64,000 bases of DNA from Streptomyces sp. PT12 (GTDB taxonomy: Bacteria; Actinomycetota; Actinomycetes; Streptomycetales; Streptomycetaceae). The stretch covers positions 124,001 to 188,000 of the forward strand of contig NZ_QEST01000129.1 of the NCBI RefSeq assembly GCF_003311645.1. Reading direction: 5' to 3'. The notes below the pieces were generated by a model, which saw only the letters and a program-made list of their open reading frames with translations, had not been told where the DNA came from and did not search any database. The position numbers and the translations under genes are program-made. Below are positions 24,192 through 31,771 of this stretch, one piece after another. Each line of letters begins with the position of its first letter. The first letter of the stretch is position 1.

Positions 24192-24899
24192 ATGAGGGAA
24201 CTCATCAGTGATGCGGAGTGTGTTCTCTTCGACTTCGACGGACCCGTCTGCCGTCTCTTCGCCGTGCACACCGCGGAATCCATCGCGCAACTGCTGCGCG
24301 AGCTTGCCGCCGAGCTGTCGCTCTCGGCGTTGCTCTCGGCCGATTTACGCGCCTCGCCTGATCCGCACCGCGTGCTGCGCGGCATCGCGAGTCAACGCCC
24401 GGGCCCTGGAGTCGTCGAGCGGTTCGAGGCGGCGCTGACGCGTGAGGAGATCACCGCGGCCGGAAGCGCGCGGCCCACGCCCTACGCGGCGACGCTGATC
24501 GCCGCGCTCTCCACGCGCGGCAGACAGGTGGCCATCGCCACCAACAACTCCCCCCTGGCGGCCCAGCACTACCTCGACCGCCAGCAGCTCTCCGGGTATG
24601 TGGGCGGCCGGGTGCACGGCAGGACGGCGGACATCGCCCTGCTCAAGCCCCACCCCGACTCCCTGCACCGCGCGCTGGCCTCCGCGCGGACGCGCCCCGA
24701 GCGGGCGTTGATGATCGGCGACAGCGTGTCCGACCTGCGGGCCGCCGAGGCGGCGGGCGTGCCGTTCCTCGGATACGCGGACGACGACGCCGGTGCCCAG
24801 GCGCTGCGAGGGGCGGGCGCGCGCCATGTGGTTCGCTCGCTCGAGCAGGTGCTCACCGCGCTGATCACCCCCACATTCGGTCCAGACGCACCCTTTTGA
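24192..24899 (+). CDS. HAD-family hydrolase with a TTA codon
   Basis: 235 residues. The HAD motifs are all present: motif I CVLFDFDGPVCRLF with the nucleophile Asp, motif II AIATNNSP, the motif III lysine in LLKPHPD, and motif IV ALMIGDSVSDLRAAEAAGVP. It is probably a small-molecule phosphatase. Codon 52 (24345-24347) is TTA, the rare leucine codon read by bldA tRNA in Streptomyces, so full translation is expected only late in growth. The ATG follows the GntR stop directly, so translation is coupled. Confidence 0.92.
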   Translation: MRELISDAECVLFDFDGPVCRLFAVHTAESIAQLLRELAAELSLSALLSADLRASPDPHRVLRGIASQRPGPGVVERFEAALTREEITAAGSARPTPYAATLIAALSTRGRQVAIATNNSPLAAQHYLDRQQLSGYVGGRVHGRTADIALLKPHPDSLHRALASARTRPERALMIGDSVSDLRAAEAAGVPFLGYADDDAGAQALRGAGARHVVRSLEQVLTALITPTFGPDAPF

Positions 24900-24973
24900 G
24901 CCATCGGAATCGGCGCGCCCGCGGCGTACCGTGTCGCTACTCGCAACCAACTCGCCGCCGGAAGGCCACCACC

Positions 24974-26164
24974 ATGAGCCAGCCGCTGCCCGGGACTTCG
25001 CTGCGCGGTCACCACCGCGTCTGGCAAGTGCTGCGCGCGGAGGGCGAATTCGCTTCCCTGGGGCGGCTCAAGGCCGGTAGGCCGCGCCCCGGGGTGCAGC
25101 GTTTCGACCCCCGCTGCTTCCTCCACGAAGAGGACCTGCTCGTCCGTCTCGCGCGGCTCGGAGTGCCGCGCATCGCCCCCGTGTACCTGCTCGGGCCGGG
25201 ATCCACGCGCGTCCACGGGTACATCGAGGGCGATCCGCTTTCGGCGCTGCGCCCGCCAGGCACCGCGCTCACCGACCCGGAGATCGCCCAACTGACAGAC
25301 CTCTTCGGCACGTTGGCGGGCATCCCACCCGCCGCCGTCGAGGCCGTCCACCGCTGCCCCACGGCGCTGAGGCCGCGCACCAGCCGCGACTTCCTGCGCG
25401 GCCTGGTGCGCTTCACCCGCCGCCGCGTCTACACGGTGCACCGCCCGGCGCTCGGCGGCCTCTTCACCGCGCTGCGCGTCGACCCCGTGGTGCTCTCGCC
25501 CACGGGGCCGCTGGCCAGGGACGCCACGCTGCTGGCCGACAGGCCGTTCTGCCTGCTCCACGGCGACCTACACCGCGACAACCTGATCACGGCCGACGCC
25601 GACGGGATGCTGTGGACGATCGACTGGGAGCTCGCGCTGGTCGGCGACCCGCTCTACGACCTGGCCACCCACCTCCACCTGATGCGCTATCCACCGGCCC
25701 AGGAACACGCCCTGGTCTCGCGCTGGGCGCGGGAGATGGAGGCCCGGCTGCCCGGCGCGGCGGCCGGGCTCTCGCGTGATCTGCCGCGTTATCTCGCCTA
25801 CAAGCGCGTGCAGTCGGTGTTCACGGACGTCACGCGGCAGGCCAACGCCGTGCGCGCGTCGCCGCCCGACGAGCTGGAGGAGCGCATCGCCCACGCCGGC
25901 GCGGTCGTCTCGACCGCGCTGCGCCGGGCGGCGCGGACCCTGGGCTTGGCCCCGGTGCCGGGGCCAAGGGCGGTGGAGGCGGTCTATGCCGCGTTCAACG
26001 CCGGGCTCGGCGCGGCTCCTTCGCTGCCGCCCGCCCCGTCGTCGCAGCCGCCTCCCGGCGCTCAAGCCGCAGCGCCGGCAGTGCCCGCGCAAGCGGCGCC
26101 GGGAGCCACCAGGCGCGGCGGCCCATCAGCCGCATGGCGGCGGGAACGATCAGGCAGCGGATGA
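24974..26164 (+). CDS. Aminoglycoside-phosphotransferase-fold kinase
   Basis: 396 residues. The phosphotransferase catalytic loop reads CLLHGDLHRDNLITADADG, with the catalytic Asp, followed by WTIDWELALVGDPLYDLATHLH with the metal-binding Asp. These are the APH/choline-kinase-like hallmarks. The substrate may be a small metabolite and not necessarily an antibiotic. The last 50 residues (SLPPAPSSQPPPGAQ onward) are low complexity and run 170 bases into the 3' end of the convergent MMPL gene. The original stop was probably lost. It follows the GntR-HAD pair on the same strand after 74 bases. Confidence 0.88.
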   Translation: MSQPLPGTSLRGHHRVWQVLRAEGEFASLGRLKAGRPRPGVQRFDPRCFLHEEDLLVRLARLGVPRIAPVYLLGPGSTRVHGYIEGDPLSALRPPGTALTDPEIAQLTDLFGTLAGIPPAAVEAVHRCPTALRPRTSRDFLRGLVRFTRRRVYTVHRPALGGLFTALRVDPVVLSPTGPLARDATLLADRPFCLLHGDLHRDNLITADADGMLWTIDWELALVGDPLYDLATHLHLMRYPPAQEHALVSRWAREMEARLPGAAAGLSRDLPRYLAYKRVQSVFTDVTRQANAVRASPPDELEERIAHAGAVVSTALRRAARTLGLAPVPGPRAVEAVYAAFNAGLGAAPSLPPAPSSQPPPGAQAAAPAVPAQAAPGATRRGGPSAAWRRERSGSG

Positions 26165-28202
26165 TCACCGCGTCCACGAAGATCGCCACGGCCATGCCGA
26201 ACCCCATCTGCTGGAGCATCCGGTCGGGGCTCGCGACAAAGGCGCCGAAGACCACGATCATGATGGCGCCCGCCGCGGTGATGACCGAGCCGGTGCGCGC
26301 GAGGCCCTCCCGCACGGAGTGGGCGGCGTCACCGGTGCGTTCCCACTCCTCGTGGATGCGGGAGACCAGGAAGATCTCGTAGTCCATCGAGAGCCCGAAG
26401 ACGATCGCGAAGATCATCACGGGCAGGAACGCCTCGATCGGCCCGCCCTCGACGCCGAACGCGCCCTCCTGGAACACCAGGGTCATCGCGCCGAGCGCGG
26501 CGCCGATGGAGAGCAGGTTGAGCGCCGCGGCCTTGAGCGGGATCAGCACCGAGCGGAAGACGGCCATGAGCAGCAGCAGCGAGAGGCCGACGACGATGGC
26601 GAGGAAGAGCGGCAGGCGCTCGGCGACCTTGTCGGCGTAGTCCTCGGTGGCCGCGGTGGCGCCGCCGACGAGGTAGTCGGCACCCGTCTCTTCGGCGAGC
26701 GCGGGCAGGACGTCGCCGCGCAGCGCCGCGACCAGCTCGGACGTGGCCTCGTCCTGCGGCGCGGATTCGGGGAACGCGAGCACCGTGGCGACCTCGCCGT
26801 CCTCGGTGGGGATCGGCGGGGTCGCGGTGGCGACGCCGTCGGTGCCGCCGAGCGCGGCGGTCGCGGCCTGGCCCGCGGCCAGGGCCCCCGCGTCCCCGCC
26901 GTCGACGACCACGACCAGCGGGCCGTTGAACCCCGGCCCGAAGCCCTCGGACAGCAGGTCGTACGCCTCTCTGCTGGTGGACCCCGCGGGGTCGTTGCCC
27001 GCGTCGGCGAAGCCGAGCCGCAGCGAGAGCGCGGGGGCGGCCAGCGCGCCGAGCGCCACGACCGCGACCACGAGCGCGGCCAGCGGCCTGCGCTGCACCG
27101 CGCCGCCGAGCCGCCGCCAGAACGCGCCTTCAGGCGCCCGGCCCTTCGCGGCGCGTCTGGCGGCGCGGGCCGTGAACTGGCGGGCGAAGCGCGCCCCGAA
27201 CACCCCGAGCAGCGCGGGCAGCAGCGTCAGCGACGCGACCATCGTGACCAGGACGGTCAACGCCACGGAGAGCGCGAGGCCCTGGAGCGAGCCGAGGCCG
27301 AGCGCCACAAGGCCGAGCAGCGCCAGGATCACCGTGCACCCCGCGAAGAACACCGTGCGCCCCGCCGCGTCCATGGCCCGGGTGGTCGCCTCGGCGGGCG
27401 GGGCACCGGCGACCAGCTCCTGGCGGTAGCGGGCGAAGCTCAGCAGCGCGTAGTCGATGCCGACGCCGAGGCCGACGAGCATCATCGTGTAGGGCGCGTA
27501 GTCGGCGATCGTGAAGGCGTGGGAGAGCAGGATGATCAGCCCGATCGTCGAGCCGACCGCGAACAGCGCGGTGATGATTGGCAGTCCCGCGGCGACGACC
27601 GTGCCGAACATGAAGACGAGGATCACCAGTGCGGCCATGATGCCAAGGCCCTCGGCCGCGCCGCCCTCGCCCTCGGCGAGCACGCGGGCCGCGTCGCCGC
27701 CGAGCTCGACGGTGAGCCCGTCGCCCCCCGCCTCGCGCGCGGTGTCGAGGATGCGCTCGGTGTCCTCGGGCGGCATCCGCTCGGACGGCACGTCGAGCAC
27801 GACGGTGGCGTAGCCGACGGTGCCGTCGGGGGAGAGCGCGGCGCCGTCCTCGTAAAGGCTCACCACCCGGGTGACGGCCGGGAGTTGGGCGACGTTCGCC
27901 AGCATCGCCGTCACGCGGTCGCGGGTGGCCTGGTCGTGGAGCCCGCCGTCGCGCGCCAGGACGATGGCGAGGGTGTCACCCGCGCGGTCGGAGCCGTGCG
28001 CTGCCAGCAGGTCGGCGGCCTCCTGCGACTCGGTGCCGGGGATGGCGTAGTCCTCGCGGTAGTCGTTCCCCGCGGCGGACGCGCCAGCCCAGACGCCGAT
28101 CAGCACGGCGAGCCAGAGGCCGATGGCGAGCCATCTGCGGCGGTGGGCCCAGCCCGCGACGCGCGCGAAGACGCCTCCCGTGGCAGGGGGCTGCGTGGTC
28201 AT
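25995..28202 (-). CDS. MMPL/RND-family membrane transporter
   Basis: 735 residues with two repeats, each of one helix, a large extracytoplasmic loop and five helices. Family marks include MMLVGLGVGIDYALLSFARYRQEL in repeat 1 and IFAIVFGLSMDYEIFLVSRIHEEW in repeat 2. The aspartate in each GxDYA/SMDYE block is the proton-relay residue. Such transporters export lipids, siderophores or drugs. ATG 28202 follows GGGAG by 8 bases. It lies downstream of, and on the same strand as, the two-component pair at 28.5-30.7 kb, so that system may control it. The C-terminus overlaps the phosphotransferase gene tail to tail. Confidence 0.92.
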   Translation of the reverse strand: MTTQPPATGGVFARVAGWAHRRRWLAIGLWLAVLIGVWAGASAAGNDYREDYAIPGTESQEAADLLAAHGSDRAGDTLAIVLARDGGLHDQATRDRVTAMLANVAQLPAVTRVVSLYEDGAALSPDGTVGYATVVLDVPSERMPPEDTERILDTAREAGGDGLTVELGGDAARVLAEGEGGAAEGLGIMAALVILVFMFGTVVAAGLPIITALFAVGSTIGLIILLSHAFTIADYAPYTMMLVGLGVGIDYALLSFARYRQELVAGAPPAEATTRAMDAAGRTVFFAGCTVILALLGLVALGLGSLQGLALSVALTVLVTMVASLTLLPALLGVFGARFARQFTARAARRAAKGRAPEGAFWRRLGGAVQRRPLAALVVAVVALGALAAPALSLRLGFADAGNDPAGSTSREAYDLLSEGFGPGFNGPLVVVVDGGDAGALAAGQAATAALGGTDGVATATPPIPTEDGEVATVLAFPESAPQDEATSELVAALRGDVLPALAEETGADYLVGGATAATEDYADKVAERLPLFLAIVVGLSLLLLMAVFRSVLIPLKAAALNLLSIGAALGAMTLVFQEGAFGVEGGPIEAFLPVMIFAIVFGLSMDYEIFLVSRIHEEWERTGDAAHSVREGLARTGSVITAAGAIMIVVFGAFVASPDRMLQQMGFGMAVAIFVDAVIIRCLIVPAAMRLMGRRAWWLPAPLARALPALRLERREAAATTGRAAAKEPRRARR

Positions 28203-28507
28203 GTCGGTTCTCCCGTCGGGTCGTTGCCGGTGTGGGAGGCGGCACGGGACGCGGGGCCGGTCGCGGGGGCCGGTCGCGGGGGCCGGTCGCGGGGTGCGGC
28301 GAGCGCGCGGGGCAGCGCGGCGTTCGGGCGCGGCGTTCGTTCCGCTTCCACCCCGCAACGGTGGCCCCGCGGAGGGTCCGCGCACGTCGGCCCGTGGAGG
28401 TCACCCGCGCTACCCCAGCGGTTGCGCCCCCGCAGGGGGGCATACGCCCGTGGTCGTCAGGGCCACCCCTAGGGGGGCGGCGTCCCGACCCCGACCCGCC
28501 CTCGGGG
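28203..28507. other. Intergenic region between response regulator and MMPL gene
   Basis: 305 bases without a gene. A 12-13-bp unit (GGGGGCCGGTCGC) is repeated three times at 28253-28290. A small perfect hairpin, GCCCCC-GCAG-GGGGGC near 28430, could end the response regulator transcript on the minus strand. No promoter for the MMPL gene was clearly seen, though one would be expected here. Confidence 0.6.
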
Positions 28508-29182
28508 TCAGCTCATCCAGCCGGGGGTGATCATGCCCGTCTCATAGGCCAGGATGACGAGTTGGGCCCGGTCGCGGACGTCGAGCTTGGTCATGATCCG
28601 GCTGACGTGGGTCTTCGCGGTGGCCGGGCTCAGCACCAGCCGCCTGGCGATCTCGTCGTTGGTCAGGCCCGCGCCCACCAGGCCCATCACCTCGCGCTCA
28701 CGCTCGGTCAGGGCGGCGAGCCTCCGGGCGGGGTCGGGCTGGCGGGCTCGGCCCGCGAACTCGGCGATCAGCCGCCGCGTCACCGCGGGCGCGATCAGCG
28801 CGTCGCCGCGCGCGCAGACCCTGATGCCGTGCAGCAGCTCCATGGGCTCGGTGTCCTTGACGAGAAACCCGGACGCGCCCGCGCGCAGCGCCCCGTACAC
28901 GTAGTCGTCCACGTCGAACGTCGTGAGGATGACGACCCTGACCCCGGCAAGGCGCTCGTCGGCGACGATCCCGCGCGTGGCGGCGAGGCCGTCCTCCTCG
29001 GGCATCCTGATGTCCATCAGCACGATGTCGGGGCGCAGTTGGCGCGCGAGCGCGACCGCCTCGGTGCCGGTGGACGCCTCGCCGACGACCTCGATGTCGT
29101 CCTCGTCCTCGAGGATCGAACGGAAGCCCGCCCTGACCAGCTTCTGATCGTCGGCGAGCACCACGGAGATGCGGGCGGTCAT
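28508..29182 (-). CDS. NarL/FixJ-family response regulator
   Basis: 224 residues. The receiver holds LADDQKLVRAGF, the phosphoacceptor Asp in DIVLMDIRMPEEDGL, and FLVKDTEP. The LuxR-type output domain reads LTEREREVMGLVGAGLTNDE and ATAKTHVSRIMTKL. Its partner is the histidine kinase upstream on the same strand, with 279 bases between them. A likely target is the MMPL transporter gene downstream. Confidence 0.95.
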   Translation of the reverse strand: MTARISVVLADDQKLVRAGFRSILEDEDDIEVVGEASTGTEAVALARQLRPDIVLMDIRMPEEDGLAATRGIVADERLAGVRVVILTTFDVDDYVYGALRAGASGFLVKDTEPMELLHGIRVCARGDALIAPAVTRRLIAEFAGRARQPDPARRLAALTEREREVMGLVGAGLTNDEIARRLVLSPATAKTHVSRIMTKLDVRDRAQLVILAYETGMITPGWMS

Positions 29183-29461
29183 GGCGTTCAGCGTAGCCCT
29201 GGGCGGGCGGCCTCACCGGCGCGAGGCGTGCGGGGCCCGTTGAGATCGCCGGGCCCCGCCTGGACTGCTCGAGTCCACGGTGCGGCACGGGCGCTGGCCG
29301 CACCACGGCGTCACGCGTTCGGTGAAACGGCGCCAGGAGCGGTCCGCTCGCCCCCGGGTTCACCGACGGCGCACGTCCAGGGGCGCCGGGGCGGCCTCAC
29401 CGGCGCGAGGTCACCGTTCCGCGACGGGGGTGGCGCCGTCCTTCGGGGGCGCGCCCGCAAC
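29183..29461. other. Gap between kinase and response regulator with hairpin and 20-bp direct repeat
   Basis: 279 bases without a gene. A perfect 10-bp stem (GCGGGGCCCG with its complement, loop 29240-29249) and a second hairpin TGGACT/AGTCCA at 29261-29277 lie near the response regulator start. A 20-bp direct repeat, GCGGCCTCACCGGCGCGAGG, occurs at 29207-29226 and 29391-29410. Paired two-component genes usually overlap, so this insert is unusual. Confidence 0.7.
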
Positions 29462-30685
29462 CTATTCGGGCGCGGCCGGGGCATCGGGCGCGGCCGGGGC
29501 ATCGGGCCGCGGGGGCAGGGGGAGGCGGGCGGCGACGCGGAAGCCGGTCGCGGTGGTGCGCGCGGTCAGCTCGCCGCCCAGCGCCCTGGCGCGCTCCCGC
29601 ATGCCCGCGATGCCGCTGCCCTCTTGCGCGTCGGCCGCGCCGCGCCCGTCGTCCTCGACGGTGACCCGCAGCTCGCCCGGCGCGTAGTCCACGGTGATGG
29701 CGGCGCCCTCGGCACCGGCGTGGCGCGTGACGTTGGTGAGCGACTCCTGAACGATCCGGTACGCCGCGAGCGAGATCTGCGGGGGCACGACGGGCGGGGC
29801 GCCGCTCACGTCCACGCGGACGCCGAGCCCGGTGGCGGCGGCCCGGTCGGCCAGCTCGCCGAGGCGTTCGAGCCCGGCGGGCGCGGGCGCGGTCGGGGCG
29901 TTCTCGTCCACGTGGCGCAGCACGCCGAGGGTCGCGCGCAGCTCGCGCAGCGCCTCCTTGCTCGCGTCGCGGACGAACTCGAGCGCGGCGACCAGCTCCT
30001 CGGTCTGGCCAGGGCGCTTGGCGCTGCGGTGCAGGGCGGCGGCGGCCTGGACGTTGATGAGCGAGATGTTGTGGCCGAGGACGTCGTGCAACTCGCGGGC
30101 GAGCCTGAGCCGTTCCTCGGTGGCGGACTGGCGGGCGCGCACGTCGCGCTCGCGCTCGGCCGAGCGCACGCGCTGTTCGGTCTCGTTCAGATATGCCCGG
30201 CGTACGCGCATGGCGTGCCCGAACGCGATCGCGCTGAGGAACCAGCCGCCGATCAGGGCGATCGCCATGTTGTCGACCTCGCGCTTGCCGCCGTGGTCGA
30301 CAAGGACGAACTCGCCGTAGCCGATGGCCAGCATGACCGTCACGAACAGCGTGATGACGGCGGCCAGTTGACCGGCCCTGGCGACGGTGTAGATGGCGAC
30401 CATGAAGCAGACGAGCGGCGTCGCGCCGTCGACCTGGGACAGCGGGAAGAACGCCATGGCGCACACCAGGATCGCCACGGCAACCGGCAGGGGCCACCGC
30501 CGCCTGAACGCCAGCGCGCCCCAGCTCGCGACCAGCAGCGCACGGGCGCCGAGCGCCACCGCCCAGCCGCCGCGCTCGGGCTCGACGAGCAGGGTGCCGA
30601 TGTCGAAGAGCAGCACGAGCCCCGTCAGCGGAAGCACCGGCTCCCGGCGAACCGCGCGCGCGAAAGAGGCAAGCGAGGCGAGCAC
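29462..30685 (-). CDS. NarL-type sensor histidine kinase
   Basis: About 407 residues: five or six N-terminal membrane helices, a coiled linker (NETEQRVRSAERERDVRARQ), the HisKA_3 phosphoacceptor helix LRLARELHDVLGHNISLINV, and a C-terminal ATPase domain (RIVQESLTNVTRHAGAEG, VEDDGRGA, GSGIAGMRERARALGG). It pairs with the NarL regulator. No extracytoplasmic sensor domain is visible, so it may sense membrane or lipid stress. The start is uncertain; GTG 30685 is taken because a promoter-like stretch lies upstream. The start of the ankyrin gene lies 55 bases away on the other strand. Confidence 0.9.
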   Translation of the reverse strand: MLASLASFARAVRREPVLPLTGLVLLFDIGTLLVEPERGGWAVALGARALLVASWGALAFRRRWPLPVAVAILVCAMAFFPLSQVDGATPLVCFMVAIYTVARAGQLAAVITLFVTVMLAIGYGEFVLVDHGGKREVDNMAIALIGGWFLSAIAFGHAMRVRRAYLNETEQRVRSAERERDVRARQSATEERLRLARELHDVLGHNISLINVQAAAALHRSAKRPGQTEELVAALEFVRDASKEALRELRATLGVLRHVDENAPTAPAPAGLERLGELADRAAATGLGVRVDVSGAPPVVPPQISLAAYRIVQESLTNVTRHAGAEGAAITVDYAPGELRVTVEDDGRGAADAQEGSGIAGMRERARALGGELTARTTATGFRVAARLPLPPRPDAPAAPDAPAAPE

Positions 30686-30740
30686 GGCGTCCAGAGTACG
30701 TAGGCTGGTACGACCCAGCGCTACCCAGGAGGACGTCCCC

Positions 30741-31151
30741 ATGACCGGCCCCGCTCCGGAGAGCAACGAGCCCGCGCACGACCCGGAGGTGCTTCAGCTG
30801 GCGGCGAAGATCTTCGATCTGGCCCGCCAGGGGGACACCGCGACGGTGGCGGCCTACGTGGACGCGGGCGTTCCGCCGAACCTCAGCAACGACAAGGGCG
30901 ATACGTTGCTGATGCTCGCGGCGTACCACGGGCACGCGGACACGGTGCGGGTGCTGCTCGAACGCGGCGCCGAGCCGGGCCGGGGCAACGACAAGGGCCA
31001 GACGCCGATCGCGGGCGCGGTGTTCAAGGGCTCGGTCGAGGTGGTCCGCGTCCTGCTCGAAGCGGGCGCGGACCCGGCGGCGGGCCAGCCGTCGGCGATC
31101 GACACGGCGCGCATGTTCGGCCGCACGGAACTCCTGGACCTGTTCGAATAG
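30741..31151 (+). CDS. Ankyrin-repeat protein
   Basis: 136 residues with three ankyrin repeats: AAKIFDLARQGDTATVAAYV, TLLMLAAYHGHADTVRVLLE and TPIAGAVFKGSVEVVRVLLE, each followed by the typical loop (GVPPNLSNDKG, GAEPGRGNDKG, GADPAAG). These are protein-binding scaffolds; the partner is unknown. AGGAGGA lies 7 bases before ATG 30741. It is divergent from the sensor kinase gene and shares its promoter region. Confidence 0.93.
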   Translation: MTGPAPESNEPAHDPEVLQLAAKIFDLARQGDTATVAAYVDAGVPPNLSNDKGDTLLMLAAYHGHADTVRVLLERGAEPGRGNDKGQTPIAGAVFKGSVEVVRVLLEAGADPAAGQPSAIDTARMFGRTELLDLFE

Positions 31152-31406
31152 TCCCCCTGCTCGTTCCCCTGCGCGGAGCGAAGCCGCTTGGCGCGGCGGC
31201 CGTACGCGCCTCACCCCACGCTGCGGAGCCGCCCGGCGCGGCAGCGTACGCCCCTGCGGGGAGCGGACCCACTCGCGCGGCGGCAGGCCACCCCGCGCGG
31301 CGGCGGCACATCGCCCGGCACGAACGCCAGCCGCTCGCGCCCCTCCGGCGTGAACCCCAGCGGCTCGGGCGCCGCGGCACGCTCCGCACCTCCGCCCCCT
31401 CGTCGC
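31152..31406. repeat. GC-rich intergenic region with imperfect repeats
   Basis: 255 bases without a gene. Two imperfect copies of an element of about 45 bases (CTGCGCGGAGC ... GGCGCGGC ... CGTACGC) lie at about 31168-31214 and 31218-31263, followed by GCGCGGCGGC words. The flavour resembles the 16.4-kb repeat block, but the units are not the same. Confidence 0.5.
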
Positions 31407-31740
31407 TCATGGCGTCAGCACAACCTTGCCCGTGGTGTGGTGGGACTCGAGCAGGCGGTGGGCCTTCGGGGCCTCGGCGAGGGGGAGGACATCGGCGAAC
31501 TCGGCGGTGAGCGCGCCCGACTCGGCGAGGCGGGCCAGCTCGACAAGCCCCGCGTGGTCGGGCTCGACCATGAACGCCGTGGTGCGCAGGCCCTGTTCGG
31601 CCGCCTCGTCAGCGACCGCGGGATCGTCGTGTTTGGCGGCGCTCGCCGTCCCGCTCACGCGGGCGCCGCGCGCCTTCGCGATCTGCACGGCCAGGTGCCC
31701 CACGCCCCCGGCTGCGGCGTGCACGCGAGCGCGGGCGGCG
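31407..31740 (-). pseudogene. Remnant of a zinc-type NADP-dependent oxidoreductase (quinone oxidoreductase-like)
   Basis: Only the cofactor-binding strand and the extreme C-terminus of an MDR-family oxidoreductase remain: HAAAGGVGHLAVQIAKARGA, then GTASAAKHD, then directly FMVEPDHAGLVELARLAESG, and LAEAPKAHRLLESHHTTGKV up to the stop. The N-terminal GroES-like half is missing, and some 60-70 residues appear deleted after the AAKHD segment. The stop codon is intact. It lies downstream of the MFS gene on the same strand. Confidence 0.8.
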
Positions 31741-31771
31741 CGGGGCGGCGCGGGGCGGCGCCGGAGGCGGA

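Noticed and set aside
25776-28472. 898-residue plus-strand open frame opposite the MMPL gene
   Set aside because: Its sequence is Arg/Asp/Gly/His-rich, without domains, exactly antisense to a recognised transporter.
28232-30703. 823-residue plus-strand open frame across the two-component genes
   Set aside because: Antisense shadow of the kinase and response regulator, with no domain and no ribosome binding site.
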